Origin: Galeopsis tetrahit
Taxonomy: Eukaryota; Streptophyta; Magnoliopsida; Lamiales; Lamiaceae
DNA: 64,000 nucleotides
NCBI GenBank assembly: GCA_963675135.1
Contig: OY776120.1
Span: forward strand, 20,240,001-20,304,000
Reading direction: 5' to 3'
Under the pieces are notes generated by a model. That model saw nothing but the letters and a program-made list of their open reading frames with translations. It ran no database searches and had not been told where the DNA came from. A program made the translations under genes and the position numbers. Of the stretch, positions 32,038 through 44,867 are shown piece by piece (the stretch's first letter is position 1; each line of letters begins with the position of its first letter).

Positions 32038-32273
32038 CTCCCTCCGTCCCATCTTAACTTTCACACTTACTGTTCACCCCCTTTTTTAAAAATATTATAA
32101 TAAATAGAATTTTGAGATATAATTTTATAAAAAAATAAATAAGTGAGTTGACTTGTGTGTATGTATGTACTATAAAAATAATAACATTAAATATAATGTT
32201 TTAGATATTGTATGGATAGAGTTTCTAAAGGACCGAAAAAATAGGTATGAAAGTTAAGTTGGGACGGAGGGAG
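32038..32273. mobile_element. Stowaway-like MITE, 236 bp
   Basis: It begins CTCCCTCCGTCCCATCTTAA and ends with its inverted complement TTAAGTTGGGACGGAGGGAG. It is flanked by TA on both sides (32036-32037 and 32274-32275), the target choice of Tc1/mariner-type Stowaway MITEs. It has no coding capacity. A TATTCTTATACAAAGTTGGA-type word of about 27 bp occurs just before and just after it (about 31992 and 32279), a separate flank duplication. Confidence 0.9.
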
Positions 32274-32886
32274 TATTATATTCTTATACAAAGTTGGAAA
32301 TTGGAGTTTTTTTAATATTCTAATCGTATTGCAATATCAAAACTTTATTGTAAATTGGTAATAGAAACAATATTTTGTCTTTCTTTTCAAGATTTCGACT
32401 TCTCATTTCGATGGACTGGTGTGATAGCAAAAGGTTGTCCACAAATATTATAAAGTGAATTGTTGTACTTTTAATGTTTGTATTATAAATATCAAATTGC
32501 AATACGATGAATAGTTGAAATTTTTTATAATAATAGTTGAAAGTCTGATTAAATGTGGTATATTTAGTTAGAATATAATTAATTTAAATTGTTATCTATC
32601 ATGGTAACTTAATTTGACCATAATTAGTATATTCATTGACATAGTTAAATGTTAAATTTTTAAGGTTTCATGTCAAAGAATTAGTTTGTACTTAATTATT
32701 GTCTTAAATGATTAATCTATTTACTTTGTCATTTAAATAATGATTTTTAGGAATTTAATTTTGTAAAAAGTAGACATTTTAAAGTTATTGAAAGTTTTTA
32801 TTTCATATTATAAATCGTGTGTATGTGTGTTCAAATTAATTTCTCTATCTTATAGTCAATACTGATTAAAATGTCCTTAAAATATA
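32274..32886. other. AT-rich spacer between two MITEs
   Basis: No coding or structural signal recognised, apart from the flank repeat noted for the MITE on its left. Confidence 0.5.
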
Positions 32887-33160
32887 CTTCCTCCGTTCTA
32901 AAATACTGTTTGCGCACTTTCTTTATTCGTTTGTTCCACAATTATTTGCACACCACTAAAAAGAAAATTATTTTATAAACTTCATCCTCACAATATTCAC
33001 ATATTTACACAAAATGTTATTACTTTTACACTCATTTCAACCAGTCTCTTTACTTATTAATTTAACTTTACAAAATTATCCTTCAACACTCCACCTATTA
33101 CATTTTTTCCTTAAAAAGTGTGTTCATCTTATGGTGCAAACACTTATAGAACGGAGGGAG
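32887..33160. mobile_element. Second Stowaway-like MITE, 274 bp
   Basis: Ends CTTCCTCCGTTCTAAAA and TTATAGAACGGAGGGAG are inverted complements, with TA on both sides (32885-32886 and 33161-33162). It is a diverged relative of the MITE at 32038-32273 and of the truncated copy at 51860. No coding capacity. Confidence 0.85.
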
Positions 33161-33162
33161 TA

Positions 33163-33551
33163 CTATATTCCAAGTGGGTGGCACTACTACAGATCCAGAT
33201 TTTGGATATGTTAAAAGGTCGAAAATACCTCTAATTATTAAACTCCATATTTTATTTAACGAGTATATTACAATAAAATCACTTTTTTTTTAAAATAATC
33301 GATTCTAGATAGCCATGTTTTCCGATATCAAATTTTAGGTTTATGTTTTTTTTCTATAAATATAATTCACCTATTTTTTATTTTATTTTTTGTTTAAATA
33401 GTCTTTGGATTAAACATTATATATTGAATACATTTTCTTCATGAAATGTATTCATAATTTTATTTGTAGTTAGAGAATTGTTAATGATCATGATGATTTA
33501 ATGATATACCAACATCATTATTACTCTCTCATTTTTTTGTTGATTACTCTG
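33163..33551. other. AT-rich flank of copy B
   Basis: Nothing recognisable. Copy B inserted at its right end, at CTCTG (33547-33551). Confidence 0.5.
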
Positions 33552-34955
33552 TGTTGGGATATGAATCCTATAAACAATGTTCTAGTTGATGAGTGTATGT
33601 TTTGATGGCCAAAAACAACTTAAAGTTAATGATATATGTGATTATATGTTGATATAATTGTGTTATATGAGATATATGTTTACTGATCTTAATGATATAT
33701 TGAAATCTGAGTTTACTGATCTTATATATGTTTACTGATCTTAGTGTGTTTACTGATCTGATATAAGAACTGTTAGGAACTAAGCTGATGTTTTATATTG
33801 TATAGACAGCTTATAGTATAGGACTTAGATGTACTCATCTGTATGTAGTTCAGTTGATGTATAGATAGGTTTTATATATGTAAAGTTGTATTCTATTGTA
33901 TTCAGCATTGTAAAGTTCAGAACAGTAGATTATGAATAGATTAGAAGAAGATCAGAAGACTTATGAAGACTTAGAAGACTACTTCAGAATAAGAAGACTT
34001 CAAGAAGAGTTGAAGAGAAGCTTAGAAGAATTCTGAAGAAGTGCAGAACAGTTTTGAAGAACTGTGCTGACTGACCAAGAACAGTAAAACTAAGAAGAGT
34101 AGTTTACTGTGCTGAGTTGGTAAAATTGAAGAATAAGTTTGGAAAACTTATTTAAGGGGTAACTGAAGATTTATTGAAGAAATGCTGACATGGAATTAGT
34201 TGAAGAAAGTTACAAAGTCGGTTACAAAAAGGAAGTTACAAAAATAGTTTTAGAGTTAGTTGAGAGTTAGTTTTGCAAACTGCTAACTGTCACACTAAGT
34301 TCTATAAATATTGTATGATCTCATACTACTGAAGACTACTGAACATTTACTGATCTTAAGCATTCGAGAGCAAGTCTACAGAGCATTTGAAGAACTCACA
34401 GAGTTGAAGAGATCAAGAAATCTGAGAAGAGCCACAGATTTGAAGAGAAGGAATCAAAGGCTAATCAAGAGAAGTTTTACTTTTCATTTTAAAGTTTGTG
34501 TTGTTGTAAACAAGTGTGCTAGTTACTTGTAGAATTACTAGTCGATCGAAGATACACTTGGGAGTGTAATCGATAAGATCACAGTCTTAATCTTGGGACT
34601 TTAAGCCACAAGAAACTCAAGGAAGAGTAATAAAACATCACAACTGGGATTGTGAGAGTGGATGTAGACATTTGTCGAACCACTATAAATCTTGTGTTTT
34701 TTACTTTTTTGTTTGATATTTGTTTAATATTTGTTTAACTAAGAACAGTAGAATTTACTAAGTAAAGATCTAAATAAAAGTTGAGTATAAAACTGAAACT
34801 GGAAGTACTGATCTGATCTAGTAAGAACAGTACTATCCAGAACACATTTCCGCATTATAAACTCTGATATTTTGAAAGATTTTTAAAAGTCTATTCACCC
34901 CTCCCCTCTAGACTTTTACTAGCTTAATCAATCTTAACTCAACTTGGGACCAACA
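33552..34955 (+). repeat. 5' LTR of copy B
   Basis: TGTTGGG...CCAACA, 1404 bp. TATA box at 34303-34310. The U3 region has repeated TTTACTGATCTTA words (33680-33760), and the region before the TATA box is rich in GAAGA purine repeats. Followed by the PBS. Confidence 0.95.
34303..34310 (+). promoter_or_regulatory. TATA box in the 5' LTR of copy B
   Basis: TATAAATA in the context AAGTTCTATAAATATTG. The same position is conserved in LTR A (4339-4346) and in the 3' LTR of B (about 62001). Confidence 0.65.
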
Positions 34956-34957
34956 AG

Positions 34958-34969
34958 TGGTATCAGAGC
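34958..34969 (+). promoter_or_regulatory. Primer binding site (initiator tRNA-Met) of copy B
   Basis: TGGTATCAGAGC two bases after the 5' LTR, identical to the site in copy C. Confidence 0.95.
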
Positions 34970-35117
34970 AGTAGTTCTTTGGACTGCTGTTTCTTGATAA
35001 CCTTGTAGATCTTGAGGGAAATCTCACTGATCTTGCTACTATTTCTTGATGTTTGTTACTATATGAATACTTGAAAATTATCTGCTATACTACTGATCCT
35101 ATTTTGTCTGATCAAAC

Positions 35118-36365
35118 ATGGATGACACTAATGTGAACAAACTTCCTAAGTTCAAGATTGCAGATTATGACTACTGGAAGCTTAGGATGGAGGCCATCTT
35201 TAGCTCAACCCATGATCTGATGGTTTCTGTGGTAACTGAAGGACCAATTGTTACCATGGTGGAAAACACTGCTGTTCTGGATCCTTCTAAACCTGTTGGA
35301 GCACTAGTCCCAAAACCAAGGTCAGAACTGACTTCTGAAGAAATGCGACAAAACAATTTGGATAGTCTTGCTAAGAATTATATTTTACACACCTTGCCAA
35401 ACGAGTATCTTGGCAAAGTGTTAAAATGTAAGACTGCTAAGCAAATGTGGGACAAATTAGCTATTCTTTGTGAAGGAACTACACTGATCAAAGAAAGCAA
35501 ATTGTCCACAGCTGTCCAAAGGTTTGAAACATTTAAGATGAAGCCAGGAGAAACTATTGATGAATTGGATACTCGATTTACAAAGATTATGAATGACCTT
35601 GATGTGTTAGGAAAGACTTATACTGAAAGAGAAATTAACCTGAGAATTTTGAAAGCTTTGGATGAAAGGTGGAAAATGGTCAAGATGATCATTAAAACCA
35701 CACAAGACATTGATTTTTGGCCAGCAGAAACTATGTTCCAAACCCTTAAGGCACATGAGTTTGAGTTAGATGAAGAAGATCCTATTACTGTTAGTCATAT
35801 GGATAAGGAAGCCTCTAAGGACATAGCTTTTAAAGCCTCTACCTCTAAGGGGTCTAGATCATCTCAGTCTAAGGCCTCAAACATAAAAGATGAACTAGGT
35901 AGTTCTGATCTTAGTCTGAAAGATCAGATGAGCCTTATGATCAAAAGATTTGATAAACTAAATAAGAGGTATGGTAGATACAAGAAATTCTATAAGGAAA
36001 CCAAGGGTTTTAGTAACAGGGACTCTTCTGGGAACAGAAGGGATCAAAACTCTTCTGAAAGAAGGGATGAGATCTCTAATGAGAACAGGAGAGATAGGAA
36101 CTCATCTGATAAGAGGGATAGAAAATATTATAATAAGAAAGATAGGAACTCTATTAACAAGCATGACAGGAACCAAAATCATTCACCACCTAAGAGATCT
36201 TCTAACAGTCCTGTTTGCTACAATTGTGATAAGCCAGGTCATTATGCTTATGAATGTCCTGATCTGAGTTCTGAAGATCGAGAAGAAAGGAAAGCCAGAA
36301 GAGATCGAAAATATGCCAAGGGTAAGAAGGCAATGATGGCATACAATGAATCTGATTCGGAGTAA
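35118..36365 (+). pseudogene. Gag of copy B
   Basis: Homologous to the gag part of 15389-20095: a UBN2-type capsid region (DYDYWKLRMEAIFSS near the N-terminus), a basic Arg/Asp/Asn-rich stretch, then a CCHC knuckle, CYNCDKPGHYAYEC, starting at Cys367. The first ATG after the PBS is at 35118. The frame ends at TAA 36363-36365, but the same frame continues open at 36372, so this stop probably arose by mutation, although a natural gag stop cannot be excluded. No working polyprotein can be made from this copy. Confidence 0.85.
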
Positions 36366-37736
36366 GAAGAGTTGCCATCGTCTTCATCTGAATACCCCTC
36401 TAGCAATGAGAATGAAGCCTTCATCGCAGATGATGGACTGGCAATGATGGCTAAAATAAATGATGAGGTATCATCTACTAATTCTTTTCAATCTTGCAAA
36501 AATTCTGACACTGATGAAAGTGATACTGCTGATAGTAGTGTAGGAAGTAGTCTTCATCATTCCCAAGGAGTGACTGAAGAAGACCTTCTACAAGCTAACA
36601 AAGCATTCATTGAAATCAGTGATGAGAACATATCTTTAAAGCAAGAACTCATTAATCTGAAAGAAGCTCAATTGAAAGTGGATCCTAATGTAGCTGTCAT
36701 AAATGCACGACTATCAGAAGAGTTGTCCCAACTCCAAGAAAAGTATGCATCCATTGACAAACTATATCAGGGTATGCTTAAAACTCAAGCCAAAGAGACT
36801 AATGAATTCAATGATTAAATGTGAAAAACTTGAAGAGCGCAATAGATTCTTAGAATCTGAAGTAGTGAGCCTAGATCGAAAGCTATCTGAAATGATTAAT
36901 TCTACCAAGATTAATCAAACAATTTCAGACATATATAGAGCTCCAAATGATAAAAGTGGGATAGGTACTGATCTGCCTAGTTCCTCTACTTCAGGCTTTA
37001 AGAACACTAATGGAGCTAGTTCAAGTTCTTTGCAACTAGATAAAGGAAAAGAACCTATGATTTATGATGATGATCCAAAACTCATAGTACAGTCTAAATA
37101 CATTCCTCCTACTACCAAGAATGGTAAAAAGAAAAATGTATTAAGACCAGTACAGTCAAGACCATACCAGAAGAGTTATACTCCTCTGACCAGAACAGAT
37201 CAGTCCTGGTATCAGAAGAGACAAACTCAGAACAGTAGGTCAAGACAAGCACAGGCAAGTTGGGAACAGCCTAGACCTCCTTTTATAAGGCAGTCTCAAC
37301 TGTATTCAACTAAACCTAGGAGATTTGTGCCTCACTATCATAACAAACCTGTTCTTTATCCTCCACCTTTATCTTATGATATCATTGGAGAGGAAAGACC
37401 AAAGCGCATCTATAAGCCGTATGGTCCACATGCTTTCAGACCTTATTCAAACTATTACAGGCATACTGATCTTACTGAAAAAGTGATAGAACCAAGGAAA
37501 GGCTATCTCAGAAAAATAGATCCTAAGTGTGCTGATAGTTCTTAAATGGTTAATAAAGTACTATTTTGTGATAAATATGGAAGGAAACTGAAGAGGTCTC
37601 ATTTATTCAAATCTTCAATGTTTATCTGGGTACCTCTTACTACTAACCCCCAAGGACCCCAATAAACTAGGGTACCTAAATTATTAAGATCACTACCTTG
37701 TAGGATCGACTGGACTTATACAAGAAAGGTGGTTCA
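36366..37736 (+). pseudogene. Gag-pol linker region of copy B, broken
   Basis: Open in the gag frame from 36366 to TAA 36816-36818, then in the next frame to 37545 and with further stops to the protease at 37737. It encodes an acidic, coiled-coil-like segment (SDENISLKQELINLKEAQLK) and a basic Tyr/Pro/Arg-rich segment. Copy C lacks this segment: its CCHC knuckle is separated from the protease by fewer than 100 residues. This is therefore a family difference, about 400 codons of extra gag C-terminus or linker. Function unknown. Confidence 0.65.
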
Positions 37737-39323
37737 GTGGGTGAGACCTGGTACATAGACGGTGGGTGTTCACATCACATGACTGGTACCAAGGCCCTAC
37801 TTACTGACTATCATGAGCAGGAAGGACCAAAAGTCATCTTTGGTGATAGCTCCATGGCAATCACAAAAGGATTTGGATTCATCAAGAATGGAGATGTTGA
37901 AATCCAAGATGTCTCCTATGTTGAAAGTTTAAAATATAACTTGTTATCTGTGTCTCAATTCTGTGACAGGGGATACAAAGTTCAGTTCAAGACTAGAATA
38001 TGTGAAATAATAGACAAAAGGACTCACAATGTTTTACTTGTTGGCACAAGACAAGGAAGTGTATACATTGGGAACTGGAATAGTTGTCCTAAGAATGCTT
38101 GTCTTATTACTAAGAGTCCTAAAGAAAACATTTGGCTCTGGCATAAACGCCTCTGCCACCTGAACTTTAAGATAATCAACAAGATTGCAAGAGACCATCT
38201 TGTTGAGGGCATTCCTAATGAAATCTATTCCAAATCACAAATGTGTGACACCTGTCAAAAAGGTAAACAGGTAAAGGTTTCATTTAAGTCCATTCCAACT
38301 CTTTCAACCAGCAGAGTCTTAGAACTCTTGCATATGGATCTTCATGGTCCTATCAAACCCCCTACATTGAATGGAAGAAGGTATACTCTGGTTGTAGTAG
38401 ATGATTATTCTAAGTTTACTTGGGTAGTCTTTCTACACAAAAAAAGTGATACACAAACACTACTTCCAGATCTATTGAAGAGGTTGCAGGTTGAAAAGGG
38501 TCAACCCATTGTCAAGATAAGGAGTGACAAGGGGACTGAGTTTATTAATTGTTACATCTCTGACTACTGTTCTAAGTCTGGCATACAGCATCTAACAAGT
38601 GCAGCCAGAACCCCCCAACAAAATGGTGTTGCAGAAAGGAGAAACAGAACACTAAAAGAAGCATGCAGAGCAATGATTGCAGAATTCAACACACCTCAGA
38701 AGTTTTGGGCTGAAGCCATTAACACAGCTTGCCACTCCCAAAACCGAAGTGCTCTTAATAAGATGCATGGTAAAACACCTTATGAGGTATGGAAAGGCAG
38801 AAGACCTAGAGTTTCTTATTTTCATATCTTTGGATGTAAGTGTTTCATACATAACAATGGCAAAAGTAAACTAAATGCTTTTGATGCAAAAGCTGATGAA
38901 GGGATATTCTTGGGATACTCTTCAGTAAGCAAAGCATTCAGAGTGTTTAACTACTCTACCCTATGTGTGGAAGAAACACCCCATGTAGTCTTTGATGAGA
39001 ATGTGCAGGACTCTGCTGATCATCAGCTAAGTAAGAAAATTGACAATCTAAAGCTTCAAACCAACAATGAGGATGATGATGCAGAAATATATGAATCTGT
39101 ACAAACATATAATCCTTTCCTGAATGTCCTAGATCAAGATTCTGATAAAGAAAAGGTAAAAGACAAAGGTAAGTCATCTAAAACTTCTGATATGCCAGAA
39201 TTAAATGACTTATCCCCTATGAACAAATCTGCTGATTTGATGCAAAACAATGATACTGATCTGCATGATGATTTGCATGATATAAATGATGATAGTATTT
39301 CTGTTAAGAATAGAAGGACATGA
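37737..39323 (+). pseudogene. Protease and integrase region of copy B pol
   Basis: Copia protease and integrase. The protease motif reads YIDGGCSHHMTG: the usual Asp-Ser-Gly is Asp-Gly-Gly, a change at the catalytic loop. Integrase keeps the zinc-binding start (WHKRLCHLNFK), the first Asp in LLHMDLHGP, the second in IRSDKGTEF and the Glu in QQNGVAERRNRT. The frame ends at TGA 39321-39323, where copy C has TGG, so the stop is a G-to-A change. It continues in the same frame in the next entry. Confidence 0.88.
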
Positions 39324-40803
39324 AAGTCTGCTCATTCTACTGATCTGATTCTAGGTGATTCCAGTAAAGGTGTTAAAACTAGAAAACAATTGTTTGACTC
39401 CCAGGAAGAACCTAGTAAGTCTTTATTTTGCTGGTGTTGTTTTCTATCTTCTATTGAGCCTAAAACTGTGAATGAAGCTTTAAGTGATAGTAACTGGATT
39501 ATAGCCATGCAAGAAGAACTTAATCAGTTCACTAGAAATGAAGTTTGGGAACTTGTTGATAGACCTAGTGATCATAATGTTGTAAGCACTGAGTGGATTT
39601 TCAAGAATAAAAAGGATGAAAATGATGTTGTAGTTAGAAATAAAGCTAGATTAGTTGCTCAGGGCTACTCTCAAGCTGAGGGTATTGATTATGATGAAAC
39701 TTTTGCTCCTGTAGCTAGACTAGAAGCTATAAGATTGTTCCTTGCTTATGCTGCACACATGAAATTGACTATGTATTAAATGGATGTGAAAAGTGCATTT
39801 TTGAATGGTATACTTGTTGAAGAAGTTTATGTGGAACAACCACCTGGTTTTAAAGTGAATAGTCACCAAGTATACATGTTAAAGAAAGCACTCTATGGAC
39901 TGAAACAAGCCCCAAGAGCCTGGTATGATACACTTTCTCTATTCTTACTTGAAAATGGTTTTACAAAAGGCAAGGTTGATAGAACTTTGTTTCGAAGACA
40001 AGAATGTAATGATATATTACTTGTTCAAATTTATGTGGATGACATTACTTTTGGATCACCCAACAAAACCTTGAGTGAAAGTTTTTCTACACTCATGCAA
40101 AGTAAATTTGAAATGTCTATGATGGGTGAAATGACATATTTTCTTGGTCTTCAAGTAAAACAAACTCCAGAAGGTATCTTTATAAATCAAGAAAAATATA
40201 CAAAGAATTTGCTAGATAAATTTGGTATTAAAACCTGTAAGACAGTTGGTGTGCCCATGCAACCTACATACAGAATGGATCCTGATGGAGGAGGTAAGTC
40301 TTCTGACCAACCTCATTATCGTGCTTTAATTGGCTCTCTACTCTATCTAACTGCCAGCAGACCTGATATTGCTTTTTCTGTTGGTGTGTGTGTGCAAGAT
40401 TTCAAGCAAACCCCAAAGAAAGTAATCTGGAAGCTGCCAAAAGGATATTGAAATATCTAAAGGGGACCATTAATCGAGGATTATGGTATCCTGCAGATGA
40501 TGATATATCCTTAAGTGGTTATTCAGACTCTAACTTTGGAGGTTGCAAAATAGATAGAGAATCTACTTCAGGTTCATGTCAATTCTTAGGAACTAAGCTC
40601 ATTTCCTGGTTTTCAAAGAAACAAACAAGTGTGGCAACTTCTACAACTGAAGCAGAATATAGGGCTGCAGGTAGTTGTTGTAGTCAGCTCCTTTGGCTAA
40701 TACAACAACTCAGAGACTACAATATTGTAGAATCTAATGTACCTATATATTGTGACAGTAATAGTGCCATTGCCATCACACAAAATCCCGTTTTACATAC
40801 TAG
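39324..40803 (+). pseudogene. Reverse transcriptase and 5' part of RNase H of copy B pol
   Basis: Reverse transcriptase with an intact YVDD box (IYVDDITFGSP). An in-frame TAA at 39777-39779 replaces a CAA codon of copy C. Near 40388 the GTGTGTGTG run is two bases longer than in copy C, shifting the frame; RNase H motifs (YSDSNFGGCKIDRESTSG) continue in the shifted frame. The gene is cut at 40803/40804 by the CACTA element and resumes at 56475. Confidence 0.9.
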
Positions 40804-40819
40804 CACTAAAGGAAATCAC

Positions 40820-42030
40820 ACATTTCGTGACGAAAATTTTTGTGACGACACAAAAATCGTCACAATTTGTTACTTAAACACGACGAACTTTATTTTTCGT
40901 CATTAAAGTATTAGAAATTGTGACAAATTTTAAATTTGTCACCACTTATAAATTTTTTCGTCACGACTTCATATATTTTGTGACGATATTAATAAATATG
41001 TCACAATAATAATATGCGACGATTTTAATAATAATTGGTGACAAAATTAGACGTCATGAAAAACAATTTTTCTTAACAATGCTAACCTTTCGTCACAATA
41101 ATAATTGGTAACAATTTTAATAATAATTGATGACGACATTCGACGTCGTAAAAAATATTTTTTCATGAAGATACTAATTTTTGTCATTAATTATTCGAAA
41201 TATTTAGTGACAAAATATTTTCGTCACAATAATAATTGGTGACGATTTTCATAATAATTTATGATGATATTCAACGTCATAAAAAATATATTTTCATGAC
41301 GATATTATTTTTCATCATTAATTATTCAAAATATTTAGTGGCAAAATGTTTTCGTCACAAAAATAATTGGTGACGATTTTAATAATAATTGATGACGGTA
41401 TTCGACGTCATAAAAAATATATTTTCATGACAATACTATTTTTCGTCATTAATTATTCAAGATATTTAGTAACAAAATATTTTCGTCATACTAATAATTA
41501 GTGATGATTTTCATAATAATTGATGACGACATTCGACGTCATAAAAAATATATTTTTATGACGATATTATTTTTCATCATTAATTATTTGAAATATTTAG
41601 TGGCAAAATGTTTTCGTCACAAAAATAATTGGTAACGATTTTAATAATAATTGATGACGATATTCAACGTCATAAAAAATATATTTTCATGATAATACTA
41701 TTTTTCGTCATTAATTATTCGAGATATTTAGTAACAAAATAGTTTCGTCACACTAATAATTGGTGACGATTTTCATAATAATTGATGACGACATTCGACG
41801 TCATAAAATATATATTTTCATGACAATACTATTTTTCGTCATTAATTATTCAAAATATCTAATGACAAAATGTTTTTGTCACAATAATAATTGGTGTTGA
41901 TTTTAATAATAATTGATAGCGTCATAAAAATATATATTTTCATGATGATACTATTTTTCATCATTAATTATTTGAAATATTTAGTAACAAGTTTTTTTAT
42001 CACTATAATAATTGGTGACGATTTTAATAA
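40820..42030. repeat. Left subterminal repeats of the CACTA element, about 130-bp tandem units
   Basis: The block TTTCGTCAC...GGTGACGATTTT...TAATTGATGACG...GACGTCATAAAAAATATATT recurs with TAATTGATGACG-type landmarks near 41386, 41517, 41647 and 41782, a period of 130-135 bp over about seven diverged units from 41020. TCGTCA/TGACGA words occur on both strands throughout. Such subterminal arrays are where CACTA accessory proteins bind in known systems. Confidence 0.88.
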
Positions 42031-44458
42031 TGCGCCAGATATTGACACCTACCTTTCTTATAAATGAACTCGCTTAATTCTTGCCAATTAAAATTCACCC
42101 TATACACAAACTAGCCCGATAAAAAATATCTCTTTCCTATGTAGAAAAGTAGTGACCAAGAAACAAAAGTTATAGTGAACACAATAAATTCCCAACAAAA
42201 GGTTTATTTTAATTTCTTTAATCATAGTTTTGTAGTTCTTTTATCGTGATATTTATTAAAATTGGATTGTCAGAAAAATGTGACTATAATACTCTTTCGA
42301 TTCTGGTGTACTAAAAAAAGAGGTGTGTTACCCATTGTTTGTCACTCACGTACCATATAGAAAAAAAATCATTCTAACTAATTTGTATATTAAAATAATG
42401 TCAAATAACTTTATTTCACTCATTGTTTAAAACTTAATACCCACAAACGTAGAGAAGATAAATTACTATTTAGTAGCATTTCAACCAAGACATACACCAA
42501 ACACTAGAAATATGAACAAACATCTAATTTGACTTCAATTAAATATGCTTTTGAAAATCTTATAGCTACACGCAAAAGTTGAACATGGTCAATTTGAGTA
42601 GCACAATACTAGAAAAATACATATAGTATTAATTCACATACAATGTCGTACTAATTTTTAAACAATATAGTATTAATTCGTATATTCTTTTTCAATCACA
42701 CCCCAACTATTAAAACTTTAAAATACATATTTATTGTCAACAACCAAAATCATGAAAACAAATTTACAGAAGTCACCCTTAACATGAACACAATATCACT
42801 ATCAATAATATTATTTATTCAAAACATGAACAAAAGTTATGCACTTAACTGTAAAGAGGAATAAGAAATTTGATCCATGTTCTCACACAAATTTTAAGCT
42901 GCAGCCCAAACCCTTGTAGTCAAGCATACCAATACCACTAGAAACTTCCTACAACCGTGCCTTCTCTTCCACTTTGTTTATTTTAAACTAATCTCCCCCA
43001 CACTCACATCAAAAGCAACAAAACTGTAATGTATACTATATGTGAGTGTAAAGTACATCAAGATCGTTGAAAATTCAATAAAGCTCGTCTACACTTCATA
43101 GAGTTTAAGCATTCATTCATGTAACATCTCTCTATTCCTGCTTATTGAACAAACCAAACCTCAAGTTCCCTACAGGATACAACTTCTACCCCAAATTCAA
43201 TTTCCACAGTTAGTATATAACTCAATAAACTTCCAAAATCCAAATTAAGAGATAGCCTTCCAAAATGAAATCCTCTCAATCTATGCCAAGTGAAACTTCT
43301 CACAATAAAATAACATAGTACCTTACATATAAGACTACACAAGAATGTTTTTTTTTAAATATGAATATTAATTACAGAGTAAAGCTTAACAACTACATTC
43401 TGAGCATTCAGAAAAGTACATGTCATTTGGAATAGTAGTATGCTTATGAATGACGTTCTTGATCGACGAAGGGGCCAGGTATTTCTCTCCTAAAAACACA
43501 TCCAATATCAAGCCCAAGAAATATTCCAATACATATGTGATTAGTAGACATTGGATTAGGGTTTTCAATGTGAAAATGCTTAAAGATGGGTAGGAGAGAT
43601 AGAGAACATTCTAACCTTTGTAAACACACACAGATTCAACCTATATTTGTAGTGAGAAATTTACCTAGAAATGAGAATGTATGCTGTCGCAACCCTAGTT
43701 CGTGCAGTCGCCACCTTCGTTCGCGACATCACCGCCCTCCTTCACCTCATAGCTGAATTCATTTTCGCGGTCGCCGTCTGCCTTCACATCTCTGCCGCCG
43801 CCCTTACATAGCCGCCTTCACTAACTGAAGAAGATGCTTAAAATCACTCAACGCCGGTGAATAAGGACGGTGAAATGTGGAGAGATGAGAGGAAATAGAG
43901 GGAAGATTCATGGGGTAAACTGAAAGAAAAACGGGTCAGGTGGGTCAAGTAAAATTGGGCATATACACCCGCGTATAACAACCACGCTAGTATAATTATT
44001 TATTGTATTCAAAACATTACTGACCGATACTAAAATTAATGGTATCATAAAAAAAAATATTACAACCATGCTAGTATAATTCTTTTTTACAACCACATGC
44101 TAGATAATATTTGATAAAATTCAAATCTAGCTTTATTTGTCTTCCATAGTAGTAATTCAAATCTCAAAATAATATTCCATATTTACCAACAATGAAACCA
44201 TAAGTATATTAATTTCATATACAAAAACTAGTATATAAGCTCTATTACAAAAGCTAGTATATTTCACATCATTATGAATCAGTTATTTTCAATATAATCA
44301 TTCAAAATCAAGTAAAACCATGAAACAAAAGTTATTTACTCATTCATACAATTAGTTTGGAAGACTGTGGATCAACGGGTTTCCTTGTCGGTTGTCCATA
44401 AGAAATTATAAACAACCCTAGCTTATCAACCTCAACTCCATCGTTTGTCTATCATGAA
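42031..44458. other. CACTA interior, left, no gene recognised
   Basis: Mostly AT-rich. A short GC-rich patch at 43685-43830 (GCCGCC/CTCCTTCAC words) looks like a 5' leader or small coding patch of a captured gene but matches nothing I know. Short frames at 43142-43342, 43386-43629 and 43908-44096 are not supported as genes. Confidence 0.5.
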
Positions 44459-44555
44459 CAAAATATCCAAGCATAAGTAATACTTTAGAGGAAATATGAT
44501 TTGTAATAAATATCCAAGCATAAGTAACACTTTAGAGGAAATATGATTTGTAATT
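44459..44555. repeat. Short tandem duplication inside the CACTA element
   Basis: A segment of about 50 bp containing AAATATCCAAGCATAAGTAA and ACTTTAGAGGAAATATGATT is present twice in tandem (about 44459-44505 and 44508-44555). Confidence 0.8.
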
Positions 44556-44867
44556 TGAAGAATGATATGCTCTTACTTTCTCTTCTGTAATCTCTTCTCT
44601 AACAAAGCTCAGTAAAACAAGTCAATGCTCATCAAAGTTTTGAAGATAGCAGGAGGATACAAAGCTGCAAAGAGGATAAAAGTGAAAGCAAAATGTTAAT
44701 CGCCAACACTGAGCAGCAGAAAAGGGCACAAAACAACAAGAAACTCAAAGCTGCATATACAAGACATGGTAGCATTGAGCAAGAGATAAATGCAAAAGAG
44801 GAATGCAGATAAAGACCAACAAAAGCCACTGGATAAAAAAGGTCAGCAGTTTTAGAATCAAAATTTA

